The translations under genes were made by a program, and so were the position numbers. 64,000 nt of DNA from Hyalella azteca (taxonomy: Eukaryota > Arthropoda > Malacostraca > Amphipoda > Hyalellidae): NCBI RefSeq assembly GCF_000764305.2, contig NW_025941452.1, positions 1 to 64,000 on the forward strand, given 5' to 3'. The notes below the pieces were generated by a model. The model ran no database searches. It saw only the letters and a program-made list of their open reading frames with translations, and was not told the DNA's origin. Of the stretch, positions 12,561 to 25,100 are shown piece by piece. How positions within the stretch are numbered: position 1 is the stretch's first letter; every line of letters begins with the position of its first letter.

Positions 12561-13163
12561 TAGGTTTGGTTTCACTACATTGTTAACTTTTTTATCTAAT
12601 TTACCTTAAAAATAGCCTTTATGATATTCTCCCGTATATATATAAACAAATGCTGATAATTTGAGTCTTCACATTTCGGCTACAGTTCACTTAAAAATAT
12701 AGACAGTAAATATTTTTACACAAAAAACTGGTTTACACAATAAAAAAATTATCGTGACCTAGGTCGAGAAATACAAACCCTCGTTCAAAAACGGAAAAAG
12801 ACAAGCACAAGCCGATGTTATCCGCCGTGCATGTCAATGACTTAAGGGAATAAATGGACGCGTTGTTCCCGTGTCAGCAAAGACGTGCTTTTATCACCGT
12901 CGGGAGAGCGGCGACGTCTGCGTTCGTGATCACGCTTCACCAGACCCAAACAAATCGAACTCAGACAAAGTTAGTTGCTTCGCTTCATTTTTAGTGAAGC
13001 AAACAAGTGATTGTGACGACCAGAGAAGCGATCGAGCGAGGCAGTCATGCAGTCGAGCATGGCCACGATACTGTCAATTACCAAAACCGAGGCGAAGCTT
13101 CGAGCCAAGGATCATTTGGCGTGGGAAAACTCAGACTGTAAACACCGCTCAGAAAACCGAGCT

Positions 13164-13171
13164 TATATAAG
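13164..13171 (+). promoter_or_regulatory. Possible TATA box
   Basis: TATATAAG lies in a local block of higher G+C (about 13030-13220) between AT-rich flanks. No convincing initiator or downstream gene can be paired with it, and TATA words are common by chance in such DNA. Confidence 0.1.
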
Positions 13172-13484
13172 AGCACAGGTTCTTCTCCGCAAAAAATTAT
13201 CTAGTGAGCATCCAGATTCGCGAATAAGACGTATTTATTTTTCACTTAAATGATGAATTTTAGGTTTATACTTTATAATACATTACAGTTAAAACACATC
13301 GTTCTGAAAATCAGCTCAATAACGGAATTACCTTTGGATTTTTATAGTTTCGTTTATGTCCGTTTATTTCTAAAAATTAATATCTGCAAAGTAATTTGGT
13401 TTCCTCCGCGAAAACATAAACTATCATATTTGTATTAAATGCTCAAGATTCGTTGGTGTTTTTGTTTTTCACGGCATCAGTTCT

Positions 13485-13509
13485 GGAAATCCCTGTCACA
13501 GGGATTTCC
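13485..13509. repeat. Perfect 25-nt hairpin palindrome
   Basis: GGAAATCCCTGT, one central C, then ACAGGGATTTCC: 12-bp perfect arms with a one-base centre. It could form a cruciform in DNA, or could mark a small foldback event. No element or gene is associated. Confidence 0.9.
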
Positions 13510-13985
13510 GCCGCGGGTTTAATCCAAAATCGTTTCCGTAAAACTTTATTGAAATCTTAGGTGACAACCTAAACGTAATGATGTTTACGGCTCAATCGCG
13601 CTACTAGCGGTAGGAGAAATTGCGAACACTGCTTTCTTCTGACTAGCTGTAAACAAAAACGTGCTAGTGACGTATCACAATGACGTAGAGTTTCCTTTAA
13701 ACCAAAGTCAAAAATTAACTAAAATAATAAAAATGAACATTGTGATACAATTAACCTTAACCATGGTGGTAAATTACTAAATTTACGCAAGTTATAAAAT
13801 TGCAGACGCAACATTGTTGTATGTTGCCTTTGTGAATACTTCACACATATTATGAATGCATGCATGCATGCTAAAACCACAGGTACATTTCTGGGAGACA
13901 GAACGAGTGAGAGGAAATATTTTGATAGAGATTAAGCGGAAAAATTGTTAGTTAGAAAAATATTAGAGATAAAAGTGTTAGTCAC

Positions 13986-14170
13986 GATCAGCCACACGAT
14001 ATTGGCCACACGCTGTCACTGTAGCAGACGGATCAGCCACACGATATTGGCCACACGCTGTCACTGTAGCAGACGGATCAGCACACGATATTGGCCACAC
14101 GCTGTCACTGTAGCAGACGATCAGCCACACGATATTGGCCACACGCTGTCACTGTAGCAGACGATCAGCC
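13986..14170. repeat. 45-bp minisatellite, about 4 units
   Basis: GATCAGCCACACGATATTGG begins units at 13986 and 14031, with slightly shortened versions at 14076 and 14119 and a partial at 14163. Spacing is 45, 45, 43 and 44 bp. It lies about 130 bp from a copy of the dispersed GTCY element. Confidence 0.94.
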
Positions 14171-14295
14171 AAATGATGCTTCTAACTACTACGGTTTACT
14201 GTCGTCCTTCTATGCCTATTTTTTGTAATGGACTGCACGCTCTTACTGTCCTACATGTACTCTCTTTGTCTTGTTGTCTCCACAGATTATCCAAA

Positions 14296-14455
14296 AAATA
14301 TAACTCAGTACTCACTGCAGTGAGTGACAGAGAGCGCATTTTCTCGTCGACGAAAACTTGAGGTAACGGACAGACGGAAGGACAGACGGACAGACAGACG
14401 GACATGGCGAGCACAATGGTGCATTTTTTCCATAAAAGAGAAAATGCGCTAAAAA
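14296..14455 (-). mobile_element. Short GTCY element, copy 1 (Helentron-associated type)
   Basis: Read on the minus strand the order is: TTTTT; the inverted-repeat arm AGCGCATTTTCTC (complement of 14438-14450); a conserved stretch with ATGCACCATTGTGCTCGCCA; a (GTCY)n core; TTTTCGTCGACGA; the second arm GAGAAAATGCGCT (complement of 14333-14345); the perfect palindrome ACTCACTGCAGTGAGT (14310-14325); then ACTGAGTTATATTTTTT. The same order is found at 19.25 and 37.7 kb. Subterminal inverted repeats, an internal microsatellite and a 3' palindrome are the known layout of DINE-1/Helentron-associated elements. No protein is encoded. Exact ends are estimated from where the copies stop matching. Confidence 0.85.
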
Positions 14456-16884
14456 CTGCCCTCAACAGCCGTCCAGGATCATGTACTGAGAATAGCTCAT
14501 GTTACCCTTTACTGTCTTCTTAGGCCCCTTCATTTTACTGTTAAAAAATACTGCCACTCCATGGTGTCATATATCCGAGATTTTGCTAAAAGTTGCTACA
14601 AAACTATACTGTCTGTCTACCATAGTCATGCTGCTCTTACACATTGCCCTACCTTGCTGCCTAGGCTGTTATTAACAGCTTTAAGGTTTTTAATTTAAGG
14701 TTCCATTTACCTCGGCATTACAAGCAAAAATAAATATAACGAAATTTTCGTGAAAATTTCATATGGCAATCGCATTTGTAGTATTATTGTTGATTTTAGA
14801 TCGTTTATGAATATTTAATTATGCCAAGGAATCATCGAAAAGTTCCTAGATAGATCTAGCGAACAATTCTACTTTCGTATTACAGGGCGGTGACGATGAA
14901 CTCAACGTTCATTATCTGGGAAGGTACGATGGCGGCAGCACGATCTTGCGTTCTTAAATTACCATATAACGAATAATAGAAGACTAATAACGTTGATGTG
15001 CTGGAGGTGCAGCGAGGATAGCAAACACTGAGTCACGGTAGTTAGTGACGGCGTTAATTAAGTGTGGTTTGCATTGTTAGAACAAGCATGCATCACAAGC
15101 CAACCGTCTCTGATAACACTGCTCAGAAACTGATAGTAGCAGCGTCTCTGATCGGATGTCGACCGCGCACGCGCACCTCTAGAAACTTTACACGAACTCA
15201 AATCGTGGATGAAGTATCGACGGCCACTGAAATGCTGGTCGTAATCCGCCAATACTCTGCATATAGTTTCAAAGATGTCGATGAAGAAACAATATGTCAC
15301 GTTTAGCACAGGGTTCACTTGCAACTCTGGTAGGAATAATATTATTAAAAGCGGACAAATTCGCACGCGCAGGAGCGGCACATAGCCGAATTCAGGATGC
15401 GAGACGTGACATCGTTCGGAGATAATGAGCGAGGTTCATCACGCTACTGCTTTAATCATGTCATGTTACTTTACAGTTGAGGATACACGAAGAGGCAAAT
15501 GCATAGGCGCTCAGGATTAACAGTCTCGTCATGCGATCGCTGAGCAAATCCCTCCCAGGAGCATTTAGGTCGTAACCGAACCACCAGACTCCGCAGCTTC
15601 TTAAATGTGTGGACCTATTTTAAATTATTGCCTGTTAACTCACTCCTTGCATCGAAAAATAAAAAATTTTAGTTTTCAACTTACATATGATATAAATTAT
15701 TTCTTTCCACCGCATGCTATGATATCATATTCGCCGATCCAATTATTTTTCACCAGATTATATTTCCTCTCTTTGTTCCCAGTGTCATCGGTTTATAAGT
15801 GTATCTTAAATTTAATTGTATTCCATTTCAATAATTTCCCGTTATTAAAAATGTTTCAAGACTAATTTTTTCAACATTGTTCTCCTTTCCCTTCTCATTT
15901 ACTAATTTTCTTCATTTCCTTTTTAGTAATTAAATTAAATCGAAATTCTGAAATTCTGCATCATTTTTAAATGTAATTTCTGCACGTTTCCTTCTTCGTT
16001 GACGTATGTTTTCTTACTTGTTTGAGTGCAGCATTCCAGGAGGTCATGAGGCGCCGTTTTTACCACAGAAGTCAGTCGGAAGTGGCGAGAGGCTGCCGTT
16101 CCAGACCGAAGTCTTTGCCCCGAAATTGCCATGAGGATCTTCTCTGAAGCGTCTACTTTTTTCAGCAGTCATTCAGCGCATTCTTCTTTTGAACTCTTCT
16201 GAATCAGGAAAATTCCACACATATAATGTTAAACGAAACTAACACTAAATATTTTTCAGGATACCAAGCAGAAACTCGGCTATCACTTATGTAGCGAAAA
16301 TATATGTTCTCGGAAAAAGCAGTGGTTTGAAGTCGCGATGTTGTCTGATGCCCCAGGCAGCGAGTGTCGTGTTGTGCGTTCGGTAGCGTACAGAATTTGG
16401 TGTCAGGTGAGTTCGGCGTTAAATGCCGGCCTCGTGTTGATTGCTGCCGCACGGTGGACAAAAATATTTATTTCCTGATATTAGCATTGTTCGCGCCATC
16501 ACGACTTCGCGACACAATAATGCTCTTTGATCATCCATGATATTGCATAAGAACTTACGCAGCATTCGTATTCTCGTAAAACCTTCAGGTGATCGTAAAC
16601 TTGTCTCAATGATTTTTGTATCTAGTAAGATTGTAATTTTTCCCACAGAAAACGATCAAGATTGAATATGAATAAAGTATTGTGTGAGCTCCTGTGCTTC
16701 TGAGTTAAGTTAGAATTCAGAAATTGAACCTTAATTGTAGTTATGATTTAAGGTGATTCGACTAGCAAGAGGAACAACAAACTTTTAGCTTATAATGAGA
16801 GTTATCTGCGGGAATTTAATTCTTCGTCACCTGAATTTTATAAGTGAAGGCCGACCCTTAACCAACACACCAATAGCCTGCCGA
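14456..16884. other. Unique sequence, no gene recognised
   Basis: Includes a T/C-rich stretch at about 15605-15930. ORFs of up to 107 codons on both strands at 15058-15381 overlap each other and match no family that can be recognised by eye. Confidence 0.5.
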
Positions 16885-17405
16885 CCAACTTTTTATTAAT
16901 TTGATCTGCCAACCTACCAATATGTCAATCGTATTAACCTACTAATATGTCAATCGTACGACCTGCCAATAGACCAATCAAACGACTAGGCAATCCACTT
17001 TTCTACCAGTCTATCTTGCAATTCACCGGTCGAACTGCCTGAAAATACACCGGTCTATCAGCCTATACCATGCAATACACTGGTCAAACGGCCTGCAAAT
17101 ACACTGGTCTACCAGTCTATCTTGCAATAGACCTGTTGAACTGCCTACAAATACATTGGTCTATCAGCCTACCATGCAATACACTGGTCAAATGGCCTGC
17201 AAATACACTGGTCTATCAGCCTACCATGCAATACGTACACTGGTCAAACGGCCTGCAAATACACTGCGTCTATCAGCCTACCATGCAATAGACCGTTCGA
17301 ACGACCTATCATTACAGTGGCCTAAAACCTACCATGCAATAGACTGGTAAACGACATTCCAATTTACTGGTATCCCAGCCCACCATGCAATAGAAAGGTC
17401 AACCG
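16885..17405. repeat. About 52-bp degenerate minisatellite
   Basis: Units contain CCATGCAATACACTGGTCAA and GGCCTGCAAATACACTGGTC. The central units (about 17050-17290) are well conserved, while the edges decay into short words such as CCAATATGTCAATCG. ORFs at 17070-17291 and 17156-17350 simply read through the array. Confidence 0.88.
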
Positions 17406-18215
17406 ACCTGCAGGCCATAGGCCAACCTCCCGACAAGCCTGACGTCCAAACCAGCCGGAGTTTCCTTGCAGGACTCAAAAGCGTGTGTAAGCAAAACATG
17501 CTAATTAAGAACGGTGAAATAGGAGCTCGGCCAGGGAATGAGTTCGTCCATGCGGAGAATTTATTCCAGGACTGGCGTGCAGGATGACATTAGTTGGGGG
17601 AGACCCGATCTCCTGGACTGGCAGGACTCCGTCTCATATTCAATCTTTCTTTGGGCAATACGAACGTTAGATCGTTTCTAGGAAGATTCGACTGCGATAA
17701 TCGAATTAAACAGTAGAAAGCAAGATTGTTTTTCTCGATAGATTTGAGCGAGATAGTCAAATCTCATCAGGTTTTTAGAGCGATGATTTAGCATGACTGT
17801 TTGCCTGTGAATGGGATGGTTATTTCCACTGAATTGTGAGTGTAATTATAGGACACGTGCAGTGAGTGGGATGATGGACCAATAGTAAACGGGTTGGTCG
17901 ACGTTGAAATATTCGAGTGCAATAGTGGAATTTTTATAGGGGAAACGCGAAATATCGCAACTATTATGTGAAATCGTTGATAGCGATTTTACCAAAAAAC
18001 AAAAAGTGTTTGAGCCTTTTCGAAAAATATTAACTATATAGAAAAAAATTAAGTTCCGGTGTACAATTTGCCGTCATTCTACAGACGCACTTGCGTGTGG
18101 ACTAAACGTCAAGCAATCAAGCAATCGCTATATACGGATTGCCTGAAAAGCTATTTTTTCAAAAAAATGCATTTATATAAAAAATATTCTTATTGTTCAG
18201 CGTTCAAACCGTAAA
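17406..18215. other. Unique sequence, no feature recognised
   Basis: No repeat or coding signal can be supported here. Confidence 0.5.
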
Positions 18216-18330
18216 AATATGTTTTAGCGATAAAACTCTCTACTAAAAACACGCACCCTTGATGGTCAACACTTAGAAATTTTTTTGGCGATAAAATTCT
18301 CTACCAAAAACAAGCACCCATGATGGTCAA
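18216..18330. repeat. Two-copy imperfect duplication
   Basis: GCGATAAAACTCTCTACTAA and GCGATAAAATTCTCTACCAA begin two copies, each continuing with a shared AAAACA.GCACCC.TGATGGTCAACA string. The spacing is about 66 bp. Confidence 0.8.
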
Positions 18331-18602
18331 CAATTTCACCTTTTACATTTTTGAAAAATTTTCTTCTGGCGAATGTAAAAAAGAAAACCTGCAGAAATAT
18401 TCTTACCTTGATAACAAGACGTGACAACAAAGCGCAGGACAATGACGTTCACAAGGGAGTGTCCCACAAGAAGGTGCAGAAGACAGGTGTGCAGTTGGAT
18501 GGGGGAGCCTGGTAAGTGTTGCAGTCACGGCTGAGCTCTGCAGTGCAAAGTGAGCACCTGTCTGATTGTCATCCTGACGACCTGCGATGCTCAATTACCT
18601 GC

Positions 18603-18910
18603 CACCCAACCAATCGCCAGGAAATGCTGCACCGTCGCTACGATCTTACGCCCATACTTCGCCAGACATTCAGGCAAATACAGCATGAAAATGTTTCATA
18701 AATAAATAAAATTGACAAAATTTTTCATGCCAACCTGCATCGCAATCACTTTCAATTAAATGACACCAACCAATTGCCAGGAAATGCTGCACCGCCGTCA
18801 CGATCTTACGCCCATACTTCGCCAGACATTCAGGCAAATACAGCGTGAAAATGTTTCATAAATACATTAAGTTTGATAAAATTTTCATGCCAACCTGCAT
18901 TGCAATCGTA
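18603..18910. repeat. Two-copy 160-bp direct duplication with a shared short frame
   Basis: Two copies (about 18603-18748 and 18764-18910) share long identical runs including GCCAGACATTCAGGCAAATA. On the minus strand both read LYLPECLAKYGRKIV, then VQHFLAIGW. The first copy runs to a stop just inside a CAG/GTAATT donor-like site at about 18597. The shared frame is short (about 32 codons) and has a stop upstream, so it is not called as a gene. A duplicated exon remnant is one possibility. Confidence 0.85.
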
Positions 18911-19244
18911 CTCTCAATGCAGCGTTCCCTGGATTGAAGGTGGGCTTCTACGACAGATGAAGAAGCTTCACAGATTTCTAGTCGTGCTTCAGATATGATA
19001 ACATAATCTAGCTTCCTATCAATGAAGAAGTTTTTCTCACTTTACTTTTTTTAATTTGCCTTATGCAACTCACAGGTTTTAATTAATTAAGGGTTTTCAC
19101 TGCAATTAAAGTCAGACAATATGAAATTAGAAGGTTGCATGTTAGGCATAAATTCAATCATCTATAAATATTATTCTATATTGAGAAAATTCCTATTCTT
19201 TTCGGCTAAATTGAGGTGGACGAAAGTAAAGGCAGCTAAAACCG
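18911..19244. other. Unique sequence, no feature recognised
   Basis: AT-rich DNA between the 160-bp duplication and a GTCY element. An ORF beginning at 19121 runs into the element and is not regarded as real. Confidence 0.5.
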
Positions 19245-19405
19245 TTTTTAGCGCATTTTCTCATTTATGGAAAAAATGCACTATTGTGCTCGCCATGTCC
19301 GTCCGTCTGTCCGCCTGTCCGTCCGTCTGTCCGTGACCTCAAGTTTTCGTCGTCGAGAAAATGCGCTCTCTGTCACTCACTGCAGTGAGTACTGAGTTAT
19401 GTATT
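19245..19405 (+). mobile_element. Short GTCY element, copy 2
   Basis: TTTTT then AGCGCATTTTCTC (19250-19262), ATGCACTATTGTGCTCGCCA, (GTCY)n with one GCCT interruption, TTTTCGTCGTCGA, GAGAAAATGCGCT (19355-19367), the palindrome ACTCACTGCAGTGAGT (19375-19390), then ACTGAGTTAT. This is a complete copy on the plus strand. It has no target duplication that can be recognised, which fits rolling-circle (Helentron-type) insertion between T residues. Confidence 0.87.
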
Positions 19406-21881
19406 TTATAATTACCAGGCGTTATTCCTTTGAATAAATATATCAGCCTAATTAGAGAAAAATCAGCGACACTCTTTATTTGGACAGTCGTTATTTTATT
19501 TGACATTCGTCATTCGGCCCTATTTCATTCTCTGGGCTGAATAACCCCGTTGCTTAAAGCAGGCACTGACAAAGTAAAGATTTTATGCTAGAAAGTAACT
19601 AAACACTTATGGTTCTAATAAAAAACATTTTACATGGATCAAACTCAGTTTTTTACACATAGAAGTCACAGCACTTAGCACAATATAAGAGCAGGTGATG
19701 CGGTTGATGAGAGGCCGATGAACGGCAGGTCGGTCAGACGACGCATATTCGGCTGAGCTTTCCACGAGAGTAGGCAGCGTGAATAGGGTTTCGTTTTTAT
19801 AAGGTATCAGATACACACGAAAATAAAAACGCTGGAGAGCATCGCATTCTGTCGTCGTATTTTCCAACTCCATAAAAGGTCGCAATTTGATCCTGACCTC
19901 AGAAACATCCATTTCTCCGCATTAAACAAGGTAAATGGTAAAAAGATGCAGACTATGAACAACGTCAGACTATACATACTATAGAACATAAAATTTATAG
20001 AAAGGATGAAGACATCTGCGTGGACTAGTTTGCCGATTTATTATTTCTAAAAGGTCAAACTTAATCAGTAAATTATTGGCCTAAATAATTTAATTATAAT
20101 AATACAGTTTTAATAACGTATTTCTTATTTGTTAATTGTTTGCTAGTACCTTCATCAGAAATGTAACTCCTCTAATTAACGCAAGAAAGAGACGAGCCCA
20201 ATCGGAAAATAGAATTTCATTCGTATAAACAAAGCTTGTGCTCTGAACAATACACACAACGATAAGGAACAAACATAGTTTGGCTCATTAAAGCTGCGGC
20301 ACAAAGTAATAGACTCGCGCCGAGCACGATCACACGACGAGAACATGTTCGATTGTTCGGCCGCACAAACGGCCAGGGTCTGCACGGCGCACGTCTTTGT
20401 TCCGGAGACGCTAGCCGCACGTCACGTTTTTCTCATGTTTATCCCGAGCCCGAATAAGAAGCGAGATGGGTGAAGCGGGGCCAAAAATACGAGGCAAGCG
20501 TGTGTTTACTGTCCAATGAACAAACACTACGTGATTTTAATAGGGAAACTGAAGCACGAACCTGCTTATGCCGCGGCTGAAACTCATGCGAGTTTCACCG
20601 ACAACTGAAATGCACACGCGAAAGTCCTGCCCGTGTCGTTGTGTGAGTTGCGGATATGCCGGGAAATCGAAAAAAAAATTTGTTGTGAATCTGGCAATGC
20701 TTTTTGAGGATTTGAAATGGATTTGGGACTGCTTTTATTTTATTTAATTTTACGAATAAGGAATCGTATACACTAATTAACTCAAGAATGAATATTCATT
20801 AATAACTGAAAACTTACATGCATGCTTCATGGGGCATTTTGGGTATCCAACGCTAAACAATTACTATTATTTAACGATACATATTGAGTGACTATCGATA
20901 AACACCTCTGCTTCTCAATAGGAATATTTACAGTTTGCATCACAAAAAATTTTTCAGGAAATTTATTTTTCGTCAGATTTTTAACAGTTTGCCGACGCTT
21001 CGAAGAGGTCACTTGGTGTTTGGCGAGATCATCGAAGACAGCAACGGTCACTGGTCCACACAAAGGCGTTCAGTTGACCCACGTTTTTTATCTGATGTCC
21101 TTTGTGTCATTTTTTGTGCAAGTGCATGCGTACCAAACATTTTAGACCGGAACATTTAAAAAGACAAGCTTTTAATCTTTCCTCAATCACTGCCAAAGAA
21201 GTTTCTTTTCGTGGCTGCCTCAGCGCCTTAAATCCCTTCTGAACTGGTGTCTAACAAAGCATAGATTTTTATGTAAAAACGAAATACTATTTCAAACTAC
21301 CGCATTACCTGTGATGATTTAAGCCCTGACTATATGTTTACCTTATTACTTAAAAAAAGGTATTTATATAGCGGTAAATAGTTGGCTATTTATGAGCAGT
21401 TTCACAGCGCGAGAAGCTTTTTCCCGCACATCAAGACATTTGGACACAATTTGGAAGTGTCCAAGTTTCCATGTCACCCTGTGAATTTTAGTTTACACGA
21501 TAATAATTATTGACGCTCTGTTTAATTCAAGCGAGTATGGGGTATTTAGATTACACCATTTTGAGAATATGGATTCGTATTAAGTTAAATAGAAATATCG
21601 GGACATAAATAATTATGTTTCATTGGCTTTAAATAAAAACAATTTCTATTCCAACTAAGCAAAAATGTTTCTTTATCATACAAGTAACCTGATGTTTACT
21701 TTAAATTACAAATACGTGCAATATTTCAGAGCGTGCAATAAATTTTAACAATGACTCGCGTTAAATACCTGCCATTGAGCGCTCTACATTAAAACCATTA
21801 ATGCATGCAAGCCGCGCCTCAGGTCGCCGTGGGTCAACCGGCGCGATGCTTGACTGACCAAGTGTGCATCACAGCGAACAC
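19406..21881. other. Unique sequence, no gene recognised
   Basis: Overlapping small ORFs on both strands (19607-19912, 20176-20420, 20827-21159) have no recognisable family. A block around 20300-20480 has more CpG than its surroundings, but no splice or start signal ties it to a gene. Confidence 0.5.
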
Positions 21882-21953
21882 GTGATGCCTGGGTGATGCC
21901 TACGGTCTGGGTGATGCCTACGGTCTGGGTGATGCCTACGGTCTGGGTGATGT
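21882..21953. repeat. 18-bp minisatellite, about 4 units
   Basis: GGGTGATGCCTACGGTCT is repeated head to tail, with a first unit lacking part of the motif. It directly adjoins the next array. Confidence 0.95.
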
Positions 21954-21956
21954 ATT

Positions 21957-22123
21957 AATGGTGCAATAGCCTACCAACAGGTGCATGCCACTATCAACAT
22001 TAATGGTGCAACAGCCTACCAACAGGTGCATGCCACTATCAACATTAAGGGTACAACAGGCCAACCAACAGGTGCATGCCACTATCAACATTAATGGTGC
22101 AACAGCCTACCAACAGGTGCAGC
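21957..22123. repeat. 45-bp minisatellite, 3.7 units
   Basis: Units begin AATGGTGCAACAGCCTACCA at 21957, 22002, 22047 (variant AAGGGTACAACAGG) and 22093. The shared internal word is CAGGTGCATGCCACTATCAA. The ORF at 21985-22212 is a by-product, since 45 is divisible by three. Confidence 0.95.
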
Positions 22124-25100
22124 ACTCCAGTATAAGTAGCTACAGCACAAGACAGACCAGCAACAGGCCGCAGCCAAGCAGTCGTGTCTCGCCGGTCTTT
22201 ATATGTCATTAGAAATTTTGTTGTCTCGCGAGACGAGTTCGTTGGACGGGTTTCTTCAGGCAGCGATTATTTGTGCCGATCAATGCGGCTGCTAAGTTTT
22301 TAGTGGCACTTGTGGCCAGAAAGCAAGGGAGTTGGGCAGCGTCATAACCGGGCCTTGTAGATTGAGATCGCTCATATACGAATAATTAACAGCAAGTTAC
22401 AAATAGCCACGATTGATTTCAAGTATTCAAATTTGAATTCGTTAAATTTATGTTATTCTTCATTCGGCTCTCTGAGTTGGCCTGAAAATATAGTATATGA
22501 GGCCTATTTCAGAGAAGAAGATTGGCAATTTGTAAAATTTTAACAGGGTATTCCTTCATCCACTAATCGAGTAAGAAGCATGATTGTCATATGATAATTA
22601 ATTTGGAAATCACTAATAATTAATAAAATTAGATATAGACTCGTAAAAATCGGATAATTTTCTATGCCACGTAATTAAAAACCCCTTAGCTGACACGTGT
22701 TGGCCAGCAAACAAACTTGTTTACGCTCGCTGCGTCGAAACTAGCCACGTTTTTATGCACATGTGTTGGGCTAGAATACAGCTTTCGATCGAAGCGTTTT
22801 AGAGTTCTCTGATCAACACAAGAAGTTATCGCTTGAAGTTCACTGGTTTGTTAAAAGACGTAAGAGAACCGTTCTAGCTTATGTTCACACAAAAGCCTCA
22901 TACATCACATCGATATACAGGATTCGCAGTAAAACCCTGCCTCACACATTACTTGGACACAGTGAACTGGCAGTAAAACCCTGACTCATGAAACACATAT
23001 GGATCTAATCCCTGCATACGGAATCCCTTTTTAAAATGCTTGTAGTTTTGGATCACTCGAAGAATTGAAATTTGATTCGCACAACGACCAGATTTCGATC
23101 ATTTTTCTGCGATCCCAAATAGTTCAATCAGTTAATAAATGTATAAATAAATCTACCAGAAATCCTCCTACTCAATCCTCTGTGTTTATTATTTTTCACT
23201 GCAGTGACAAGGCCATGAGATCGACATGCAGTACCGATCGCATGTCCCTATTACAGCGCATGTAAAGATTTTACTCGCAATGTTTTTTTTCTGTGCAATT
23301 ACGCGAATGAAGTTTAATTCTATAAATTCGATTGTGCAAGTGCAAGATGCCTAAATTATATACTGCAGGATTTAATCATGTACAATCAGCCACTAACACT
23401 AAGGCAGTTTTTTCGTGCAACAGCAGAAAAAGTTCTATTTGAAATTCTGAATGACCTTTGCATTAAGTGCCCAACAATATTGGAGGTGGCGCGATATAGC
23501 AGCGTTTGCGACATCGTTTTGATACGTAAAGTATGGATCTAATCATAACTTCCTGCAATAATCTTATGATGCTTTGCTATGATGAACAAATAGTTGTTCT
23601 ATTCTTTGCCTTGATTTGCTCATTATAAAACTTTTATTCACGTTGATACTGTTCAATATAATTTAGTCCATTTTTCTTATATAACTTACCGCGAAAATTT
23701 TACATTGAAATATTCTGAGTCAACGCACTTATTTCTTTGTCGCTTGAATGAGTACACTTCTATTTAACTTAAGTAGGAATGATTGAAGACCCACGAAACA
23801 TTTTTCATTTTCTTTGGGAAATCGGAAATCAGATTACCGATTGACATTACTTTCATAAGTGGGAAATAGTACTTTCGCTTGTTGAGCTCCTCATGGAACC
23901 TCAATTAGGCAACAATAATTATGTTCTCTGTCTTCCAAAAATTATGAATGAGTAGAATGACAATTAATGAGCGGTTAACCTTGCAGTAAATATTTTCCCT
24001 TCAATAATACTGGCAAAGACAATCTCTCGTGCAAGTTATTCAGGTTGCAAGAACTCCTAGTTTCATCTGCATGTCCTGTAATGTATAGGCTCATCATAAA
24101 CGTTCCAGAGTATTCAGCCGCCATTCCATCCCTCCAACTCAAAAATTTCACGGCATTCTTTTGAAATTAAATACATTTTTTCATTGCCGTCATATAATCA
24201 TAGTTCGTTTACCTTAGGAAAATAATGAGAGGTAATAAATACTTATCATTATTTAACTTTCTCTTGCAAAAACAAGAGTGAAATAGGAAACATGTGAAGA
24301 AAGGTTGCGAGTGAAGTTGCTTACTCTAAAATGAAGAGGTAAAGTGAAGCGCTTGGAGCATGTTGAACGCAGAGCAAAATACAGACATCGAGTCTAGTAA
24401 CACATGGGCACTGAGTAATGGCTGTGTCTTGCTCGCTCTAATGAAGCATAATTGGCACATTAACGCAAAGCCACTCACCCTTACGACCATCACAACCAAA
24501 ACCGCAACTCAAAGATGCATTTCTGAATATTAAGTCCAAACAAAGCTCATGTACGCTTGATGAACTTGGAGACGACGACTGCTAAAAATAAGCGATAGTG
24601 CGCCCCGCGCTTGCCAGTCTGGAAAATATGCGACTCTGAGAGTCCCCAGCGGTGTCTGATTGACCAATCATGCCAACGAGTTCTACAACACAGGGTCTAG
24701 ATCTCGTGCGTCTCCCAGACCCACAAACAAGACATCCTCTCGTACTGCAAAATTTACATCAAATCACTGGTATAGCAGGGCAAAAAATCACCAAAATTAT
24801 TACCTCTGAAACTAGAAAAAGAAGCCTTAGGCTAGAGGCGGTCTGTACCCACGGCACTGGACCACCGTGGTTGTTTACAGCTGCCCGCAGCTTGGTTGCT
24901 TTGCAGAGAAATCATGTGGGCAAACTTGTGGAGATGCAACATTTGTGTTTTGTTTTAAAACGGATATAGGTAAGTGAAAAATATTTTTTAATGTCACTAT
25001 TGAGAAACATTGGAATGTTTAATATGCGTTTAAAATTTAAAGTATTAATATGCTTCGTGGTTTAGGTTCAGAAGTTACACCAACTCGTAGTTCTTGCCAC

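Noticed and set aside
14196..14465. 89-codon minus ORF over the GTCY element
   Set aside because: Reads through the non-coding element; the other copies do not keep an equivalent open frame.
24670..24969. Possible exon ending at ATAG/GTAAGTG
   Set aside because: The frame stops in the codon before the donor, and single donors of this quality occur by chance in a window this size.
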